DNA of 56,351 nt from NCBI GenBank assembly GCA_946537305.1, contig CAMNFR010000010.1, forward strand, positions 1 through 56,351. Direction: 5' to 3'. Shown piece after piece: positions 34,572 through 43,412 of this stretch. Position 1 is the first letter of the stretch; each line of letters starts with the position of its first letter. This DNA comes from an uncultured Lachnospiraceae bacterium. Lineage in GTDB: Bacteria; Bacillota; Clostridia; Lachnospirales; Lachnospiraceae. The translations under genes and the position numbers were made by a program. The notes beneath the pieces were generated by a model that saw only the letters and a program-made list of their open reading frames with translations, had not been told where the DNA came from and searched no databases.

Positions 34572-35559
34572 GGGATACAGTCTCCTTCCGAAGGTTTTTT
34601 TGCAGCCGGATATCCTGATTCGGAAATTGCAAAATGCGGTAGTGCCCCACAATGCGTGAGGCCACACGATCCGAATAGATCCGGGAAATATCGTTCATGG
34701 ACAGGTTCGTGGATATGATGGTGGATTTTCCCCGCAAAATCCGTTCATTCAGCAGATAAAAGAGGCGGGTGATCACGAACTGGTTGGTCAGTTCGGTCCC
34801 CAGATCATCGATGATCAGGAGGTCACAGGTGGTCATCAGACCGGTGTCTGTGCCGCCCGCGCCACGCCCGAAGGCTTCTTCCGCCAGTGCCTCGAACAGT
34901 GCCGGGGCGGAAAGATACAGCACCGGATGGAACCGGTCCAGCAGCTCTCTGGCGATACAGTTGGAAAGGAAGGTCTTTCCGGAGCCTGCCTGGCCCGTCA
35001 GCAGCAGATTGGCCGGTGGATCACCGAATTCATCAATAAAATCCCACGCGGCTTCCTGGATCTGCGCCATGACATCTGCCGGCGCAAGTCTTTCGCCTTT
35101 CTGCGGTATTTTCCGGAAAAATTCCGACTGATAGGTCGTGAAATTTTCTTTCTCCAGGATATCCCGGATGGCGGACTGGTCGTACAGCAGATTGATGACC
35201 GCCCGCTTGCGGCAGTGACACGGCTCCCCGTTTATATAGCCGGTATCCCGGCAGTCCGGGCAGTCGTAGTGCAGCTCCAGATAATCGGCAGGAAGACCGG
35301 CCTCCTTCAGGAGCCTGGCCCGCCGATGCTGCAGCACCGAAACTTCCGAAGCATGCTCGTCACGGCTCTCCCGGTCTCCCAGGAGCGCCGCCTGCGCCCT
35401 CGCATAGGAAGCGTCCGCGATCTCTTCTTCCAGTTCCTTCAGGGCAGGAATGCGCGCGTAGGCCTTCTGTATCCGGCGGTCCCGCTCATCCAGCTGCCTG
35501 GCCCGGATACGCCCGTATTCGCGCTCCAGACTGTCGTATTGCGCGTTCGTAAGCGGCAT
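34564..35559 (-). CDS. dnaC: DnaC/DnaI-type helicase loader ATPase
   Basis: 331 residues. A N-terminal coiled region (about 1-90) and a zinc module CPDCRDTGYINGEPCHCRKR (about 99-118) are followed by an AAA+ domain. Walker A is LTGQAGSGKTFLSN, Walker B LLIIDDLG and sensor 1 ISTNLS. It loads the replicative helicase at origins and stalled forks. It follows dnaD by 39 nt and overlaps prs by 8 nt. Annotated as dnaC by fold; the DnaI name would be equivalent in Bacillus terms. Confidence 0.93.
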   Translation of the reverse strand: MPLTNAQYDSLEREYGRIRARQLDERDRRIQKAYARIPALKELEEEIADASYARAQAALLGDRESRDEHASEVSVLQHRRARLLKEAGLPADYLELHYDCPDCRDTGYINGEPCHCRKRAVINLLYDQSAIRDILEKENFTTYQSEFFRKIPQKGERLAPADVMAQIQEAAWDFIDEFGDPPANLLLTGQAGSGKTFLSNCIARELLDRFHPVLYLSAPALFEALAEEAFGRGAGGTDTGLMTTCDLLIIDDLGTELTNQFVITRLFYLLNERILRGKSTIISTNLSMNDISRIYSDRVASRIVGHYRILQFPNQDIRLQKNLRKETVSHE

Positions 35560-35598
35560 ATCCCCTCTTTTCCGGTACGCCGTGCGTACCTGTTCTTA

Positions 35599-36690
35599 TC
35601 AGCCCCCGATCCTTCCGGCGGCCAGCAGCGCGTCATAATCCATTTCCCGCTGATCATATCCGCCGGCCCCGGATCTGGCGCCTTCTCTTTTTGCCTGCGG
35701 CTGTGTACGTTTATACTGTTTCCGATGCGTCTCCGCCTGTGTCCGCGCCTCCGGCAGGGTAGTGACCCCCGCCGCATGCCACGCAGTCAGGATGGAATCC
35801 GCATATTCAAAGCTGGGCGTATGGATGGCCGACATGGTCCGCGCGCAGGCTTCCGTGACCACCTCCAGCGGCATGCCGTATTCCTGGCGCCACTTCTGCA
35901 GGAAGGCCCTCTCCTCTGTGGTGAGCACTCTTCCGCTGATGCCAAAGGTGCGCATGATCTGCCTTGTCTCTCGCGAAAACGACCGGTGCGCCTCCTTGGC
36001 CTGTGCCATGGTGCGGATGCCGTCCGCGTGCCAGTCCAGTGCCACCGTCTCGATATAACGGTTGTTCCGATGACCGCCGCCCACACAGTATTCAATTAAG
36101 TATTCGATCAGATCCTCCGGGAAACGGAGTTCATCATACAGATATCCCAGAAGCCGCACATCCTTAGGGGAGAGCGTACGTCCCAGATACTGTTCCGCAA
36201 CGAACAGGATCTGCGCGAATTCCTCATCCTGTTTCAGGCGGGAAAGCGCTTCCTCGGATACGGTGGCCGTTCTTACAGGAGAAGCTCCCCGGACAGCCGG
36301 CGCAGCCTGCAGCTCTGTGGGAACCGTTCCCGCAGGAACAGGAGCAGGCACGACCGGTTCAGGAACCGCCGGTTCCGCTCCGGAGGTCATCTCCGGCACC
36401 GGCAGCAGGCGTATGCCCTCGATTTCTCCGTTTTCCTCCCGCAGCTGCAGCAAGCCCTGTTTCTGCCAGTAACGCAGGGCACGCAGCACATCCTTTTCCG
36501 TATGATTCAGCTGATCCGCCAGTGCGGATATGGTAAACTGCCCGTCCGTCTGTGCAGACCGACGCAGCAATGTCAGATATACTTTAACAAATTCGCCGTT
36601 AGCCTCCGGCATATAGTGATCCAGAAACAGATTCGATACCGCCGTAAAGGTCACCGCGCTCATTTTTTCCAGCACCACTTGCTCACACAC
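35599..36690 (-). CDS. dnaD: DnaD-domain replication initiation protein
   Basis: About 363 residues. The N-terminal winged-helix dimerisation domain (FLDHYMPEANGEFVKVYLTL, then HTEKDVLRALRYWQKQGLL) spans about 15-100. A Pro/Ala/Val linker (about 115-150) follows, then a DnaD/DnaB_2 domain with VTEACARTMS and YADSILTAWHAAGV (about 165-320). DnaD remodels DNA and helps helicase loading. The start is uncertain: GTG 36690, GTG 36678 and ATG 36663 all lie near a weak AGAGG. Homologues extend some residues beyond ATG 36663, so the longer form is kept. Confidence 0.88.
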   Translation of the reverse strand: MCEQVVLEKMSAVTFTAVSNLFLDHYMPEANGEFVKVYLTLLRRSAQTDGQFTISALADQLNHTEKDVLRALRYWQKQGLLQLREENGEIEGIRLLPVPEMTSGAEPAVPEPVVPAPVPAGTVPTELQAAPAVRGASPVRTATVSEEALSRLKQDEEFAQILFVAEQYLGRTLSPKDVRLLGYLYDELRFPEDLIEYLIEYCVGGGHRNNRYIETVALDWHADGIRTMAQAKEAHRSFSRETRQIMRTFGISGRVLTTEERAFLQKWRQEYGMPLEVVTEACARTMSAIHTPSFEYADSILTAWHAAGVTTLPEARTQAETHRKQYKRTQPQAKREGARSGAGGYDQREMDYDALLAAGRIGG

Positions 36691-36805
36691 CTCTTTCCCC
36701 CAGACGGCCTTTCCCCCCGAAATGGCCGGCTCCCCACACGGGAGCGCGTTCAGTATAACACACGTTTTTTGTTTTGAAAACAGTGTGCCAGGAGCCCAAA
36801 ATTTC

Positions 36806-36921
36806 TGTGGAAAAATGTGGATTCTGTGGAAAAGTCCTCAAAATGCCCATTTTCCGCGCCTTTTCGGCCCTGTTTTTCCACCGTCTGTGCGGTGAGGTGA
36901 AAATGTGGATTCTGTGGAAAA
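36806..36921. promoter_or_regulatory. Cluster of DnaA-box-like sites and a 23-bp direct repeat
   Basis: TGTGGAAAA (complement TTTTCCACA, one mismatch to the DnaA box TTATCCACA) occurs at 36806-36814, 36825-36833 and 36913-36921. TGTGGATTC occurs at 36816-36824 and 36904-36912. Bases 36812-36834 and 36900-36922 are the same 23-bp sequence. The cluster lies just upstream of dnaD and dnaC and touches the 3' end of murC. Confidence 0.6.
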
Positions 36922-36922
36922 G

Positions 36923-38305
36923 CTACCGGGAAAGCAGGTGATCACCCACTTTATCTATATCTCCGGCCCCCATAGTTATCAACAATTCTCCGTGGAGAAA
37001 TTTTTTATTAACAAATTTTTCGATTTCTTCAAACGTGTCAAAACAGACCGCACTCTTCCCGCGGCGGATCAGTTCCCGCTCCAGATCATGCGAGCTGATC
37101 CCCAGATCATCCGTCTCACGGGCCGGGTAGATCTTCGCCAGCACGACCTCATCCGCCAGCGAGAGGGCATCCGCGAACTCCTGCATCAGGGATTTTGTCC
37201 GGCTGTAGGTGTGCGGCTGGAAGATGCAGACGATCTTCTCTCTGCCGCTCTTTCTTGCCGCCGTCAGCGTAGCGCGGATCTCATCCGGATGATGGGCATA
37301 GTCATCCACCACCAGCACATCCCCGGGCAGCACGCCCTTGCGCTCAAAGCGGCGGTGCGTACCGGTAAAGGATTCCAGCCCCTGCCGGATCGCTTCAAAG
37401 GAAATGCCAAGCTCGACGGCACAGGCGACCGCTGCTAGGGCATTTTTCGCATTATGTTCCCCCGGAACCGCCAGGGTCAGTTTCCCCAGTTCCTGCGCGC
37501 CCTTCCACACGGTAAACACGGGACATCCGTGCTCATCGTAGGTAAGATCTGTCATGCGGTAATCGCTGTCCGCCTTAGCGCCGGTCTTCACCACACGGCA
37601 GGGCAGACCTTCGGTAAAGTAGGATACCTCCGGGATATCATCGCTGATGATCAGCAGCCCGTCTTTCGGCAGCAATCCGGCAAAGCGCCGGAAGGAATGA
37701 CGGATATCATCCAGATCCTTAAAGAAATCCAGGTGATCCGCTCCTACGTTCAGAATGATGCCTACGGTGGGGAAGAACGACAGAAAGCTGTTGGTATACT
37801 CGCAGGCTTCCGTCACGAACAGGTCCGAAGCACCCACGCGAATGTTCCCGCCGATGGAATCCAGCATACCACCCACGGAAATGGTGGGGTCTGCATCCGC
37901 TGCCAGCAGGATCTCCGTGATCATGGAGGTGGTCGTAGTTTTCCCATGAGTACCGGCCACCGCTACCGCGGTGCCGTAGTTTTTCATCATCTGGCCCAAA
38001 AGCTCGGCACGGGTCAGCATGGGAAGCTCCCGGCGCACCGCTTCCGCGAACTCCGGATTATCGGGATGAACGGCTGCGGTATAGACCACCACGTCGATAC
38101 CGTCCACTATATTTTCTGCCCGCTGGCCGATGGCCACCTGAGCCCCTTCATTCTGCAGTCTGTCTGTCAGCGGGGACGCGTGCATATCGGAGCCGGACAC
38201 CTTAAAGTTCCGGCCCAGAAGGACCTCTGCCAGGCCGCTCATGCTGATGCCGCCGATGCCGATAAAATGTACCCATACCGGGCGGTTAAAGTCGATCTGA
38301 TACAT
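36923..38305 (-). CDS. murC: UDP-N-acetylmuramate--L-alanine ligase
   Basis: 460 residues. The N-terminal motif HFIGIGGISMSGLAEVL binds UDP. The ATP loop is AGTHGKTTTTSM near residue 115, and a Mur ligase central domain and C-terminal domain follow (YAHHPDEIRATL). It adds the first amino acid of the peptidoglycan stem in the cytoplasm. It is upstream of dnaD, dnaC and prs in the same direction, with 232 nt holding DnaA-box-like sites between murC and dnaD. Confidence 0.97.
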   Translation of the reverse strand: MYQIDFNRPVWVHFIGIGGISMSGLAEVLLGRNFKVSGSDMHASPLTDRLQNEGAQVAIGQRAENIVDGIDVVVYTAAVHPDNPEFAEAVRRELPMLTRAELLGQMMKNYGTAVAVAGTHGKTTTTSMITEILLAADADPTISVGGMLDSIGGNIRVGASDLFVTEACEYTNSFLSFFPTVGIILNVGADHLDFFKDLDDIRHSFRRFAGLLPKDGLLIISDDIPEVSYFTEGLPCRVVKTGAKADSDYRMTDLTYDEHGCPVFTVWKGAQELGKLTLAVPGEHNAKNALAAVACAVELGISFEAIRQGLESFTGTHRRFERKGVLPGDVLVVDDYAHHPDEIRATLTAARKSGREKIVCIFQPHTYSRTKSLMQEFADALSLADEVVLAKIYPARETDDLGISSHDLERELIRRGKSAVCFDTFEEIEKFVNKKFLHGELLITMGAGDIDKVGDHLLSR

Positions 38306-38349
38306 ATCGTCTACTCCTGTCTGAATATCAGTTTCCGAAAGAAAAGCAA

Positions 38350-38376
38350 GGCTGTGTACAGGATATGTACACAGCC
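38350..38376 (-). terminator. Terminator upstream of murC
   Basis: Perfect 11-bp arms GGCTGTGTACA / TGTACACAGCC with a 5-nt loop, followed on the minus strand by TTGCTTTTCTTT. It ends the transcript of the small membrane protein gene. Confidence 0.8.
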
Positions 38377-38390
38377 CGCAAATAAGCTGT

Positions 38391-38741
38391 TTATTCTGCC
38401 ACCTCCGTTTCGGCGGCAGCCTCAGTCTCAGCGGCCGCTTCCGTTTCGGCGGCAGCTTCCGTCTCAGTGTTCTCTGTTTCTTCAGCGGCCTCTGTCTGTG
38501 TGAGGCCTGCGAAGTCCTGCACCACCTGAGAGGTCACGCTGTAATCCGGCAGGGAGTCTTTATAAGCCTTATACTGGCTCCATCCGGTGTAGCCGATACC
38601 GCCGATGATAATTGCCGCCAGCAGTACGCCTGCGCCGATCCATGCCACACGGGTGGCCTGTTTTTTCCGTTTTTCTTTGGCCAGGTTCTCCTTGCGGTTC
38701 TTTTTCTGCGCTTTATAATCATTCATTTTTTCAACGCTCAT
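38391..38741 (-). CDS. Small single-pass membrane protein with Glu/Ala/Thr repeat tail
   Basis: 116 residues. A basic N-terminus (about 1-30, many Lys/Arg), one membrane helix (about 34-54, ATRVAWIGAGVLLAAIIIGG) and an outer tail of repeated ETEAAA units. It resembles small Clostridial membrane proteins of unknown function. GAGGAG 7 nt upstream fixes 38741. Single-gene unit with its own terminator. Confidence 0.75.
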   Translation of the reverse strand: MSVEKMNDYKAQKKNRKENLAKEKRKKQATRVAWIGAGVLLAAIIIGGIGYTGWSQYKAYKDSLPDYSVTSQVVQDFAGLTQTEAAEETENTETEAAAETEAAAETEAAAETEVAE

Positions 38742-38841
38742 GACGATACTCCTCATTTTGGCGATTTTTTTCAGGCAGGCTTCTGCCCTGCCTTCAACCT
38801 TACACATTCTACACCCTTTTTGGGTGCTTTGCAAGTATCTT

Positions 38842-39771
38842 TTACAGCAGCATCATGATCAGCGGAATGGTGCCGATACAGCAGAGACTGGACAGGAAGA
38901 TCGCTCCGGCCGCCAGCTCCACATCCTGGTCATACTGCTGGGCCAGAATCAGGCTGACGGAAGGGCATGGCATTGCCATGATCAGGGCCACAACGCCTCC
39001 CAGCACACTGCCCTCGGGCAGCGGCAGAAGCTTCAGCAGCGCAATGATCACCAGCGGGGACACGATCAGCCGTATGGCGGAAGCGGTCCATATATCCCGG
39101 TCCCGGAACACCTTCGACAGACTTCCGCCGGAAAGCGTCAGTCCGATCAGGAACATGGACAGGGGCGTGGTGATCCCTCCAAAGGACTGCACCACCGTCA
39201 CCACCGCATCCGGCAGGGACAGTTGAGACAGGAAGAAGAACAGTCCGATCACCACCGCATAGTTGTTGTTGGTCAGTAGGATCTTTTTCCAGGGAATCTT
39301 TCCCTGGTCATCTCCGTTCATGCAGATCACGCGGGTGCCCAGGCTCCAGGCTATGCAGTTGTACGCCAGATTCATAATGGACGCCAGGAACAGCCCGTCG
39401 TCCCCGAAAATCGCCTTGACCAGCGGGAAACCCATAAAACCGATGTTGCAGAGCGCGGCCGAAAGCGTCCACACGTTGCGCCGCTCCTGCGCCACCCCGC
39501 ACAGCCGGGATACCGGCAGATATAAAATCAGGCCTCCGCCAAAAACGATCAGACCCATTATAAATATAATGAACGAATCCCGGATCAGCGCAGGATCATA
39601 GGGGCGCAGCATGGAAGAAAAGATGGTGCAGGGAAGGGTCACGTTCATCAGGAAGGACGTGAAATCCCCCTGAGCGCTCTTTCCTACCACCTTGGCGCGC
39701 CCCGCCGCGAAGCCGACAGCGATCATAATAAATATAACTGTCAGATTAGAAACTATAATACTGAAATTCAT
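38842..39771 (-). CDS. AEC family (auxin efflux carrier-like) transporter
   Basis: 309 residues, about ten membrane helices in two five-helix halves (family PF03547). Motifs include NVTLPCTIFSSML and a late LALIMAMPCPSVSLILAQ. AEC proteins export or exchange organic acids or similar anions. Its ATG lies one base after the stop of the response regulator, whose end carries the ribosome site, so it is coupled to the two-component genes and is a likely output. Confidence 0.88.
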   Translation of the reverse strand: MNFSIIVSNLTVIFIMIAVGFAAGRAKVVGKSAQGDFTSFLMNVTLPCTIFSSMLRPYDPALIRDSFIIFIMGLIVFGGGLILYLPVSRLCGVAQERRNVWTLSAALCNIGFMGFPLVKAIFGDDGLFLASIMNLAYNCIAWSLGTRVICMNGDDQGKIPWKKILLTNNNYAVVIGLFFFLSQLSLPDAVVTVVQSFGGITTPLSMFLIGLTLSGGSLSKVFRDRDIWTASAIRLIVSPLVIIALLKLLPLPEGSVLGGVVALIMAMPCPSVSLILAQQYDQDVELAAGAIFLSSLCCIGTIPLIMMLL

Positions 39772-39772
39772 G

Positions 39773-40462
39773 TCACACCTTAAAGCGGTACCCCACGCCC
39801 CAAATGGTCTCGATATACTGCGGCTTGGAGGTATCCGCCTCTATTTTTTCGCGGATCTTCTTGATATGCACGGTCACCGTTGCAATATCCCCCAGGGATT
39901 CCATATCCCAGATATTGGAGAAGAGCTCCTCTTTGGTGAAAACACGATTCGGATTGGAGGCCAGGAAGGTCAGCAGATCAAATTCCTTGGTCGTAAAGTT
40001 CTTCTCCACCCCATTGATAAATACCCGTCTTGCGGTCTTATCGATCTTCAGCCCGCGGATCTCGATGATCTCATTCTTTTTCTGCACGCCGCCGACCAGA
40101 CGCTCATAGCGGGAAAGATGAGCTTTTACGCGTGCTACCAGCTCGCTGGGAGAAAAGGGCTTGGTGATATAATCATCCGCCCCCAGGCCTAGGCCGTGGA
40201 TCTTATCAATATCATCCTTCTTGGCGGATACCATGAGTACCGGGGTATCCTTTTCCTTGCGGATCTTTTTGCAGATTTCAAAGCCATCCACGCCCGGCAG
40301 CATCAGATCCAGGATAAAGAGGTCAAAATCCTCTGCCAGCGCCCGCGCCAGACCGGTATCGCCGCGATTCTCGATCTCTACCTCAAAGCCGGAAAGTTCC
40401 AGATAATCCTTCTCCAGCTCAGCGATGCTCTCTTCGTCTTCCACGATCAGAATTCTGCTCAT
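39773..40462 (-). CDS. OmpR/PhoB-family response regulator
   Basis: 229 residues. Receiver domain 1-120 with acidic pocket (VEDEE), phosphoacceptor Asp52 (FILDLMLPG) and Lys in VSAKKDD. C-terminal winged HTH (about 130-227) with the usual RVFTKEELFSNIW region. AGGAGG upstream of 40462. Its start overlaps the histidine kinase gene by 44 nt, a strong sign of coupling. Confidence 0.95.
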   Translation of the reverse strand: MSRILIVEDEESIAELEKDYLELSGFEVEIENRGDTGLARALAEDFDLFILDLMLPGVDGFEICKKIRKEKDTPVLMVSAKKDDIDKIHGLGLGADDYITKPFSPSELVARVKAHLSRYERLVGGVQKKNEIIEIRGLKIDKTARRVFINGVEKNFTTKEFDLLTFLASNPNRVFTKEELFSNIWDMESLGDIATVTVHIKKIREKIEADTSKPQYIETIWGVGYRFKV

Positions 40463-41561
40463 GTTCTTCCTCCTGTTTTTCCTGATATTTGCGCAGCACA
40501 AAATGTATGGTCGTACCGGTCCCCTCCAGGCTGGTGGCCCAGATGCGTCCGCCGTGGTCTTCGATGATCTTTTTCACGATGGACAGGCCGATACCGGAAC
40601 CGCCGGTAGCGGAATTCCGGGATGAATCCGTGCGGTAGAAGCGATCAAAGATATAAGGGAGATCCTTCGCGCCGATACCCTTGCCGTTATCTTCGATCTC
40701 CACCCGGACAAAATCGCCGTCATCCCGCAAGCGCAGGCTCATAATGCCCTGTTTCTTATCCATATATTTGATGGAATTGCTGATAATATTGTTGACCACC
40801 CGCTTCAGCTGTTCGGCGTCCCCGATGATCTCTGCCTTTTCCTCCAGGAGATCCGAATAAGTCAGCTCTATGCCTCGGGACTCCAGCTCCATGGCCAGCT
40901 CCTCCGCGCAGTCCGCGAAGTAATCCTTCACCGAGATACGTGTGAAGTTATAAGGAATGCGGTTGGTGTCGATCTTGGAATACAGCGTCAGCTCATCCAG
41001 CAGTTTTTCCATATCGCAGGCCTTATTGTAGATGGTATGGATATATTTGGTCATCCGCTCCGGGCTGGCCGCCACACCGTCCAGAATGCCCTCGCAGTAG
41101 CCCTTCACGGCTGTCAGCGGGGTCTTCAGATCATGGGAGATGTTGCTGATGAGGACCTTATTTTCCCGGTCGTACTGAATCTTCTCCTCCTGCGTCTGCC
41201 TCAGCCGCACGCGCATGGCCTCAAAGTCCTGACAGAGCTCACTGATCTCATCCGCCCCCGTTACCTGCAGGGAAAAATCCAGGTCCCCGTCCTTGATGGC
41301 CCGGGTCGCCTTCTGCAGGGTAGCAATGGGCTTTACGATGGAGTTATACAGCCAGCTGGTCAGCAGCACGGCCGTGATCACCAGCACCAGAATGATCATG
41401 ACGGCCACCTGGGACAGGATCTCCTGATAGGCGGGGTCCAGCTGCGAAAGAGACGGCAGATGCATGAACCGTCCCATCAGCAGCAATGATATTCCCATCA
41501 GGGCCAGCGGCATCAGGATGACCGCCAGGAAGGCCAGAATGATTTTTGTCTGCAGTTTCAT
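40419..41561 (-). CDS. Sensor histidine kinase with HAMP domain
   Basis: 380 residues. Two membrane helices (about 5-30 and 52-73) enclose a very short outer loop, so it probably senses the membrane or a partner protein. HAMP domain about 72-125. DHp with H143 (NISHDLKTPLTA). ATPase with N-box IISNSIKYM, G1 DNGKGIGAKDLPYIFDRFY and G2 GGSGIGLSIVKKI. It overlaps the response regulator by 44 nt. The small loop and the AEC transporter gene suggest cell-envelope or transport control (inference). Confidence 0.93.
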   Translation of the reverse strand: MKLQTKIILAFLAVILMPLALMGISLLLMGRFMHLPSLSQLDPAYQEILSQVAVMIILVLVITAVLLTSWLYNSIVKPIATLQKATRAIKDGDLDFSLQVTGADEISELCQDFEAMRVRLRQTQEEKIQYDRENKVLISNISHDLKTPLTAVKGYCEGILDGVAASPERMTKYIHTIYNKACDMEKLLDELTLYSKIDTNRIPYNFTRISVKDYFADCAEELAMELESRGIELTYSDLLEEKAEIIGDAEQLKRVVNNIISNSIKYMDKKQGIMSLRLRDDGDFVRVEIEDNGKGIGAKDLPYIFDRFYRTDSSRNSATGGSGIGLSIVKKIIEDHGGRIWATSLEGTGTTIHFVLRKYQEKQEEEHEQNSDRGRRREHR

Positions 41562-41573
41562 AGATTATTCCTC

Positions 41574-42797
41574 TTACCGGAAACGAATTTTTTTACAAGT
41601 GGTCCCGGAAAACATCAGTGCGTCGCGGCTGCCGGTCATCACGATCTTGGACACAGCTCCGTCCATGCTCCCCTCAAAGCGGACGCCGCCGCTGCCGCTT
41701 AAGATCTGGCAGTCGCTGCCGTTATACATCAGAACATTCTCGCCGGAAAATTCCACGCTGGTATAATCAAAGGTGATTTCGGTGGTATAGACCGCGTGTC
41801 CCGCGCCGTCGTAGACGTGGAGTTCTCTGCCGCCGTCCTTTTCCGCGATCACGCCCACACGGTCCTCCCCGGTGAAAACGCTGTAGATTTCTGTCTCAAA
41901 GGGAATGCTGGTCACCAGCTTGGGATTGCTCTCGTTCCTCAGGGAGTAAAAATCCACCTGGGCGTCCCCAAAGGCTACCGCCGCGTGGTCTGTCAGATAT
42001 TTCACCTCCGGGAACATGGTCTCCCCATAGGTAAAATAGCCCACGATACGGTTGGAATCACTTTTGCCGACATCAAAATTATAAAAGACCACCCGGTTCT
42101 GCATGCTTCCCTGATCCATATAGACCACGGAGGTCATCAGTCCCGTGCCGCTGGGCGACAGGGAAAGATCCATCGGGAAGCCGTCTCCCGCCAGCTTTGT
42201 CTTGATGCGGATGTCCAGTTCCGCACCATTCTTATCATAAAAATAGATGTAGTTGACGTCAGGCTCATCCAGTTCCAGCGCCACGACTCCGTGGGAGGAT
42301 ACGGCAAAGTTCAGGATAGGCAGATTGGTGGTAACGGTACCGGTCACGCCCTCCGGTCCGAAAATGACCGCCGTCTCCGACTGGATATCCGCCACGGCCC
42401 CGTATTTTCCGTTCACCCGGGCCTGTGGGCTGGTCATTTTATAGCCGTAATTCCACAGGATTTCCCCGCCCGCACTGATGGCGGCAACACCTTCCCGCGT
42501 CATCTTCAGCACCTGATTGTTGAACACCTCATAGGAAGCATCGCTGCTGCCCACATCCTCCTTCTCCCATGAGACCGAGATCTTATGGAAGGTAAAGTTG
42601 CTGCCGATGCTGCGGATGCCCAGAAAGACCAGGACCGCGATCACCAGAATGGCTCCCCGCCGGAACCACAGATACCGGCGGTGGCTCTGCGCGGCCTCGT
42701 CCAGTTCTTCTACATCCTTCAGTGTCAGGTCCGGCAAAATCCGGCCCCGCAGCAGGCGTTTTTTCTCCTGGCGCCCCAGGTCATTGGTATCAGCCAT
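41574..42797 (-). CDS. DUF5711-like membrane-anchored beta-propeller protein
   Basis: 407 residues. A cytoplasmic N-terminus (about 1-45), one membrane helix (about 46-62, GAILVIAVLVFLGI) and a long outer domain of repeated beta strands (motifs like ILNFAVSSHGVVALE, VYYTEITFDYTS) resembling a propeller. It fits Firmicutes DUF5711 proteins. Function is unknown. It sits 12 nt upstream of the histidine kinase gene and could be the sensing partner that the kinase lacks. Confidence 0.72.
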   Translation of the reverse strand: MADTNDLGRQEKKRLLRGRILPDLTLKDVEELDEAAQSHRRYLWFRRGAILVIAVLVFLGIRSIGSNFTFHKISVSWEKEDVGSSDASYEVFNNQVLKMTREGVAAISAGGEILWNYGYKMTSPQARVNGKYGAVADIQSETAVIFGPEGVTGTVTTNLPILNFAVSSHGVVALELDEPDVNYIYFYDKNGAELDIRIKTKLAGDGFPMDLSLSPSGTGLMTSVVYMDQGSMQNRVVFYNFDVGKSDSNRIVGYFTYGETMFPEVKYLTDHAAVAFGDAQVDFYSLRNESNPKLVTSIPFETEIYSVFTGEDRVGVIAEKDGGRELHVYDGAGHAVYTTEITFDYTSVEFSGENVLMYNGSDCQILSGSGGVRFEGSMDGAVSKIVMTGSRDALMFSGTTCKKIRFR

Positions 42798-42813
42798 ATA
42801 TTTTCACTCCGGT

Positions 42814-43176
42814 CTATTCTTGAATATGCTCCATGGCCTGCGCGATCATGCTCCGCACGTGGTCATCGTCCAGGCTGTAGTACATCAGCTTTCCCTCCCG
42901 GCGGCTCTTTACCAGCCGGTTCTGCTTCAGCAGACGGAGCTGATGTGAAATGGCGGAGGGTGTCAGTTCCAGTACGTCCGCCAGATCGTTGACGCAGATC
43001 TCCTCCAAAGACAGGAGATGCAGAATGCGGATGCGCGTGGAATCACCGAAAGCCTTGAACAGCTCCGAGAGACGGGTGCACTCCTCCTCACAGGGAAGGC
43101 ACTTCCGAAAGCGATCCCGCTCTTCTTCATTTTTCAGTGCACGACCTTCTTCAGATAATTCCGCTCTCTTCGCCAT
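42814..43176 (-). CDS. ArsR/SmtB-family zinc sensor repressor
   Basis: 120 residues with the ArsR winged HTH (DLADVLELTPSAISHQL, REGKLMYYSL). The C-terminal helix reads DDHVRSMIAQAMEHIQE, a perfect D-x-H-(10)-H-x-x-E alpha-5 site, the Zn(II) site of SmtB/CzrA. The N-terminal CLPCEEEC may add a second metal site as in CadC. It is a zinc-responsive repressor. The next genes upstream on this strand, beyond 578 bp of repeats, are a P1B ATPase and an HMA protein. Confidence 0.92.
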   Translation of the reverse strand: MAKRAELSEEGRALKNEEERDRFRKCLPCEEECTRLSELFKAFGDSTRIRILHLLSLEEICVNDLADVLELTPSAISHQLRLLKQNRLVKSRREGKLMYYSLDDDHVRSMIAQAMEHIQE

Positions 43177-43324
43177 GAAATCCTCCTTTGGCAGGGCTGT
43201 TCTCGCCGCAGTATCGGCACGGATTTGTAGTTCCTAATCGCAACCAGATACTCTTATTAGAGTAACACAAGTCGACCTCCCGCGCAAGTTTATATTGACG
43301 TAGGGAGACTCATTCGGGGGAATG

Positions 43325-43382
43325 CTCTCCGGGAAGACTCTCCGGGAAGACTCTCCGGGGAAGGTTCTCCGGGGAAGGCTTC
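43325..43382. repeat. 13-15-bp tandem repeat, four copies
   Basis: Units of CTCTCCGGGAAGA (two exact copies) then two longer variants with CCGGGGAAGG. GC-rich, non-coding, 31 bp left of the symmetric repeat element, as the 18-bp tandem repeat borders copy 2. Confidence 0.7.
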
Positions 43383-43412
43383 TAGGATGGCGCTTGGCAC
43401 CTGCCGTCGAAA

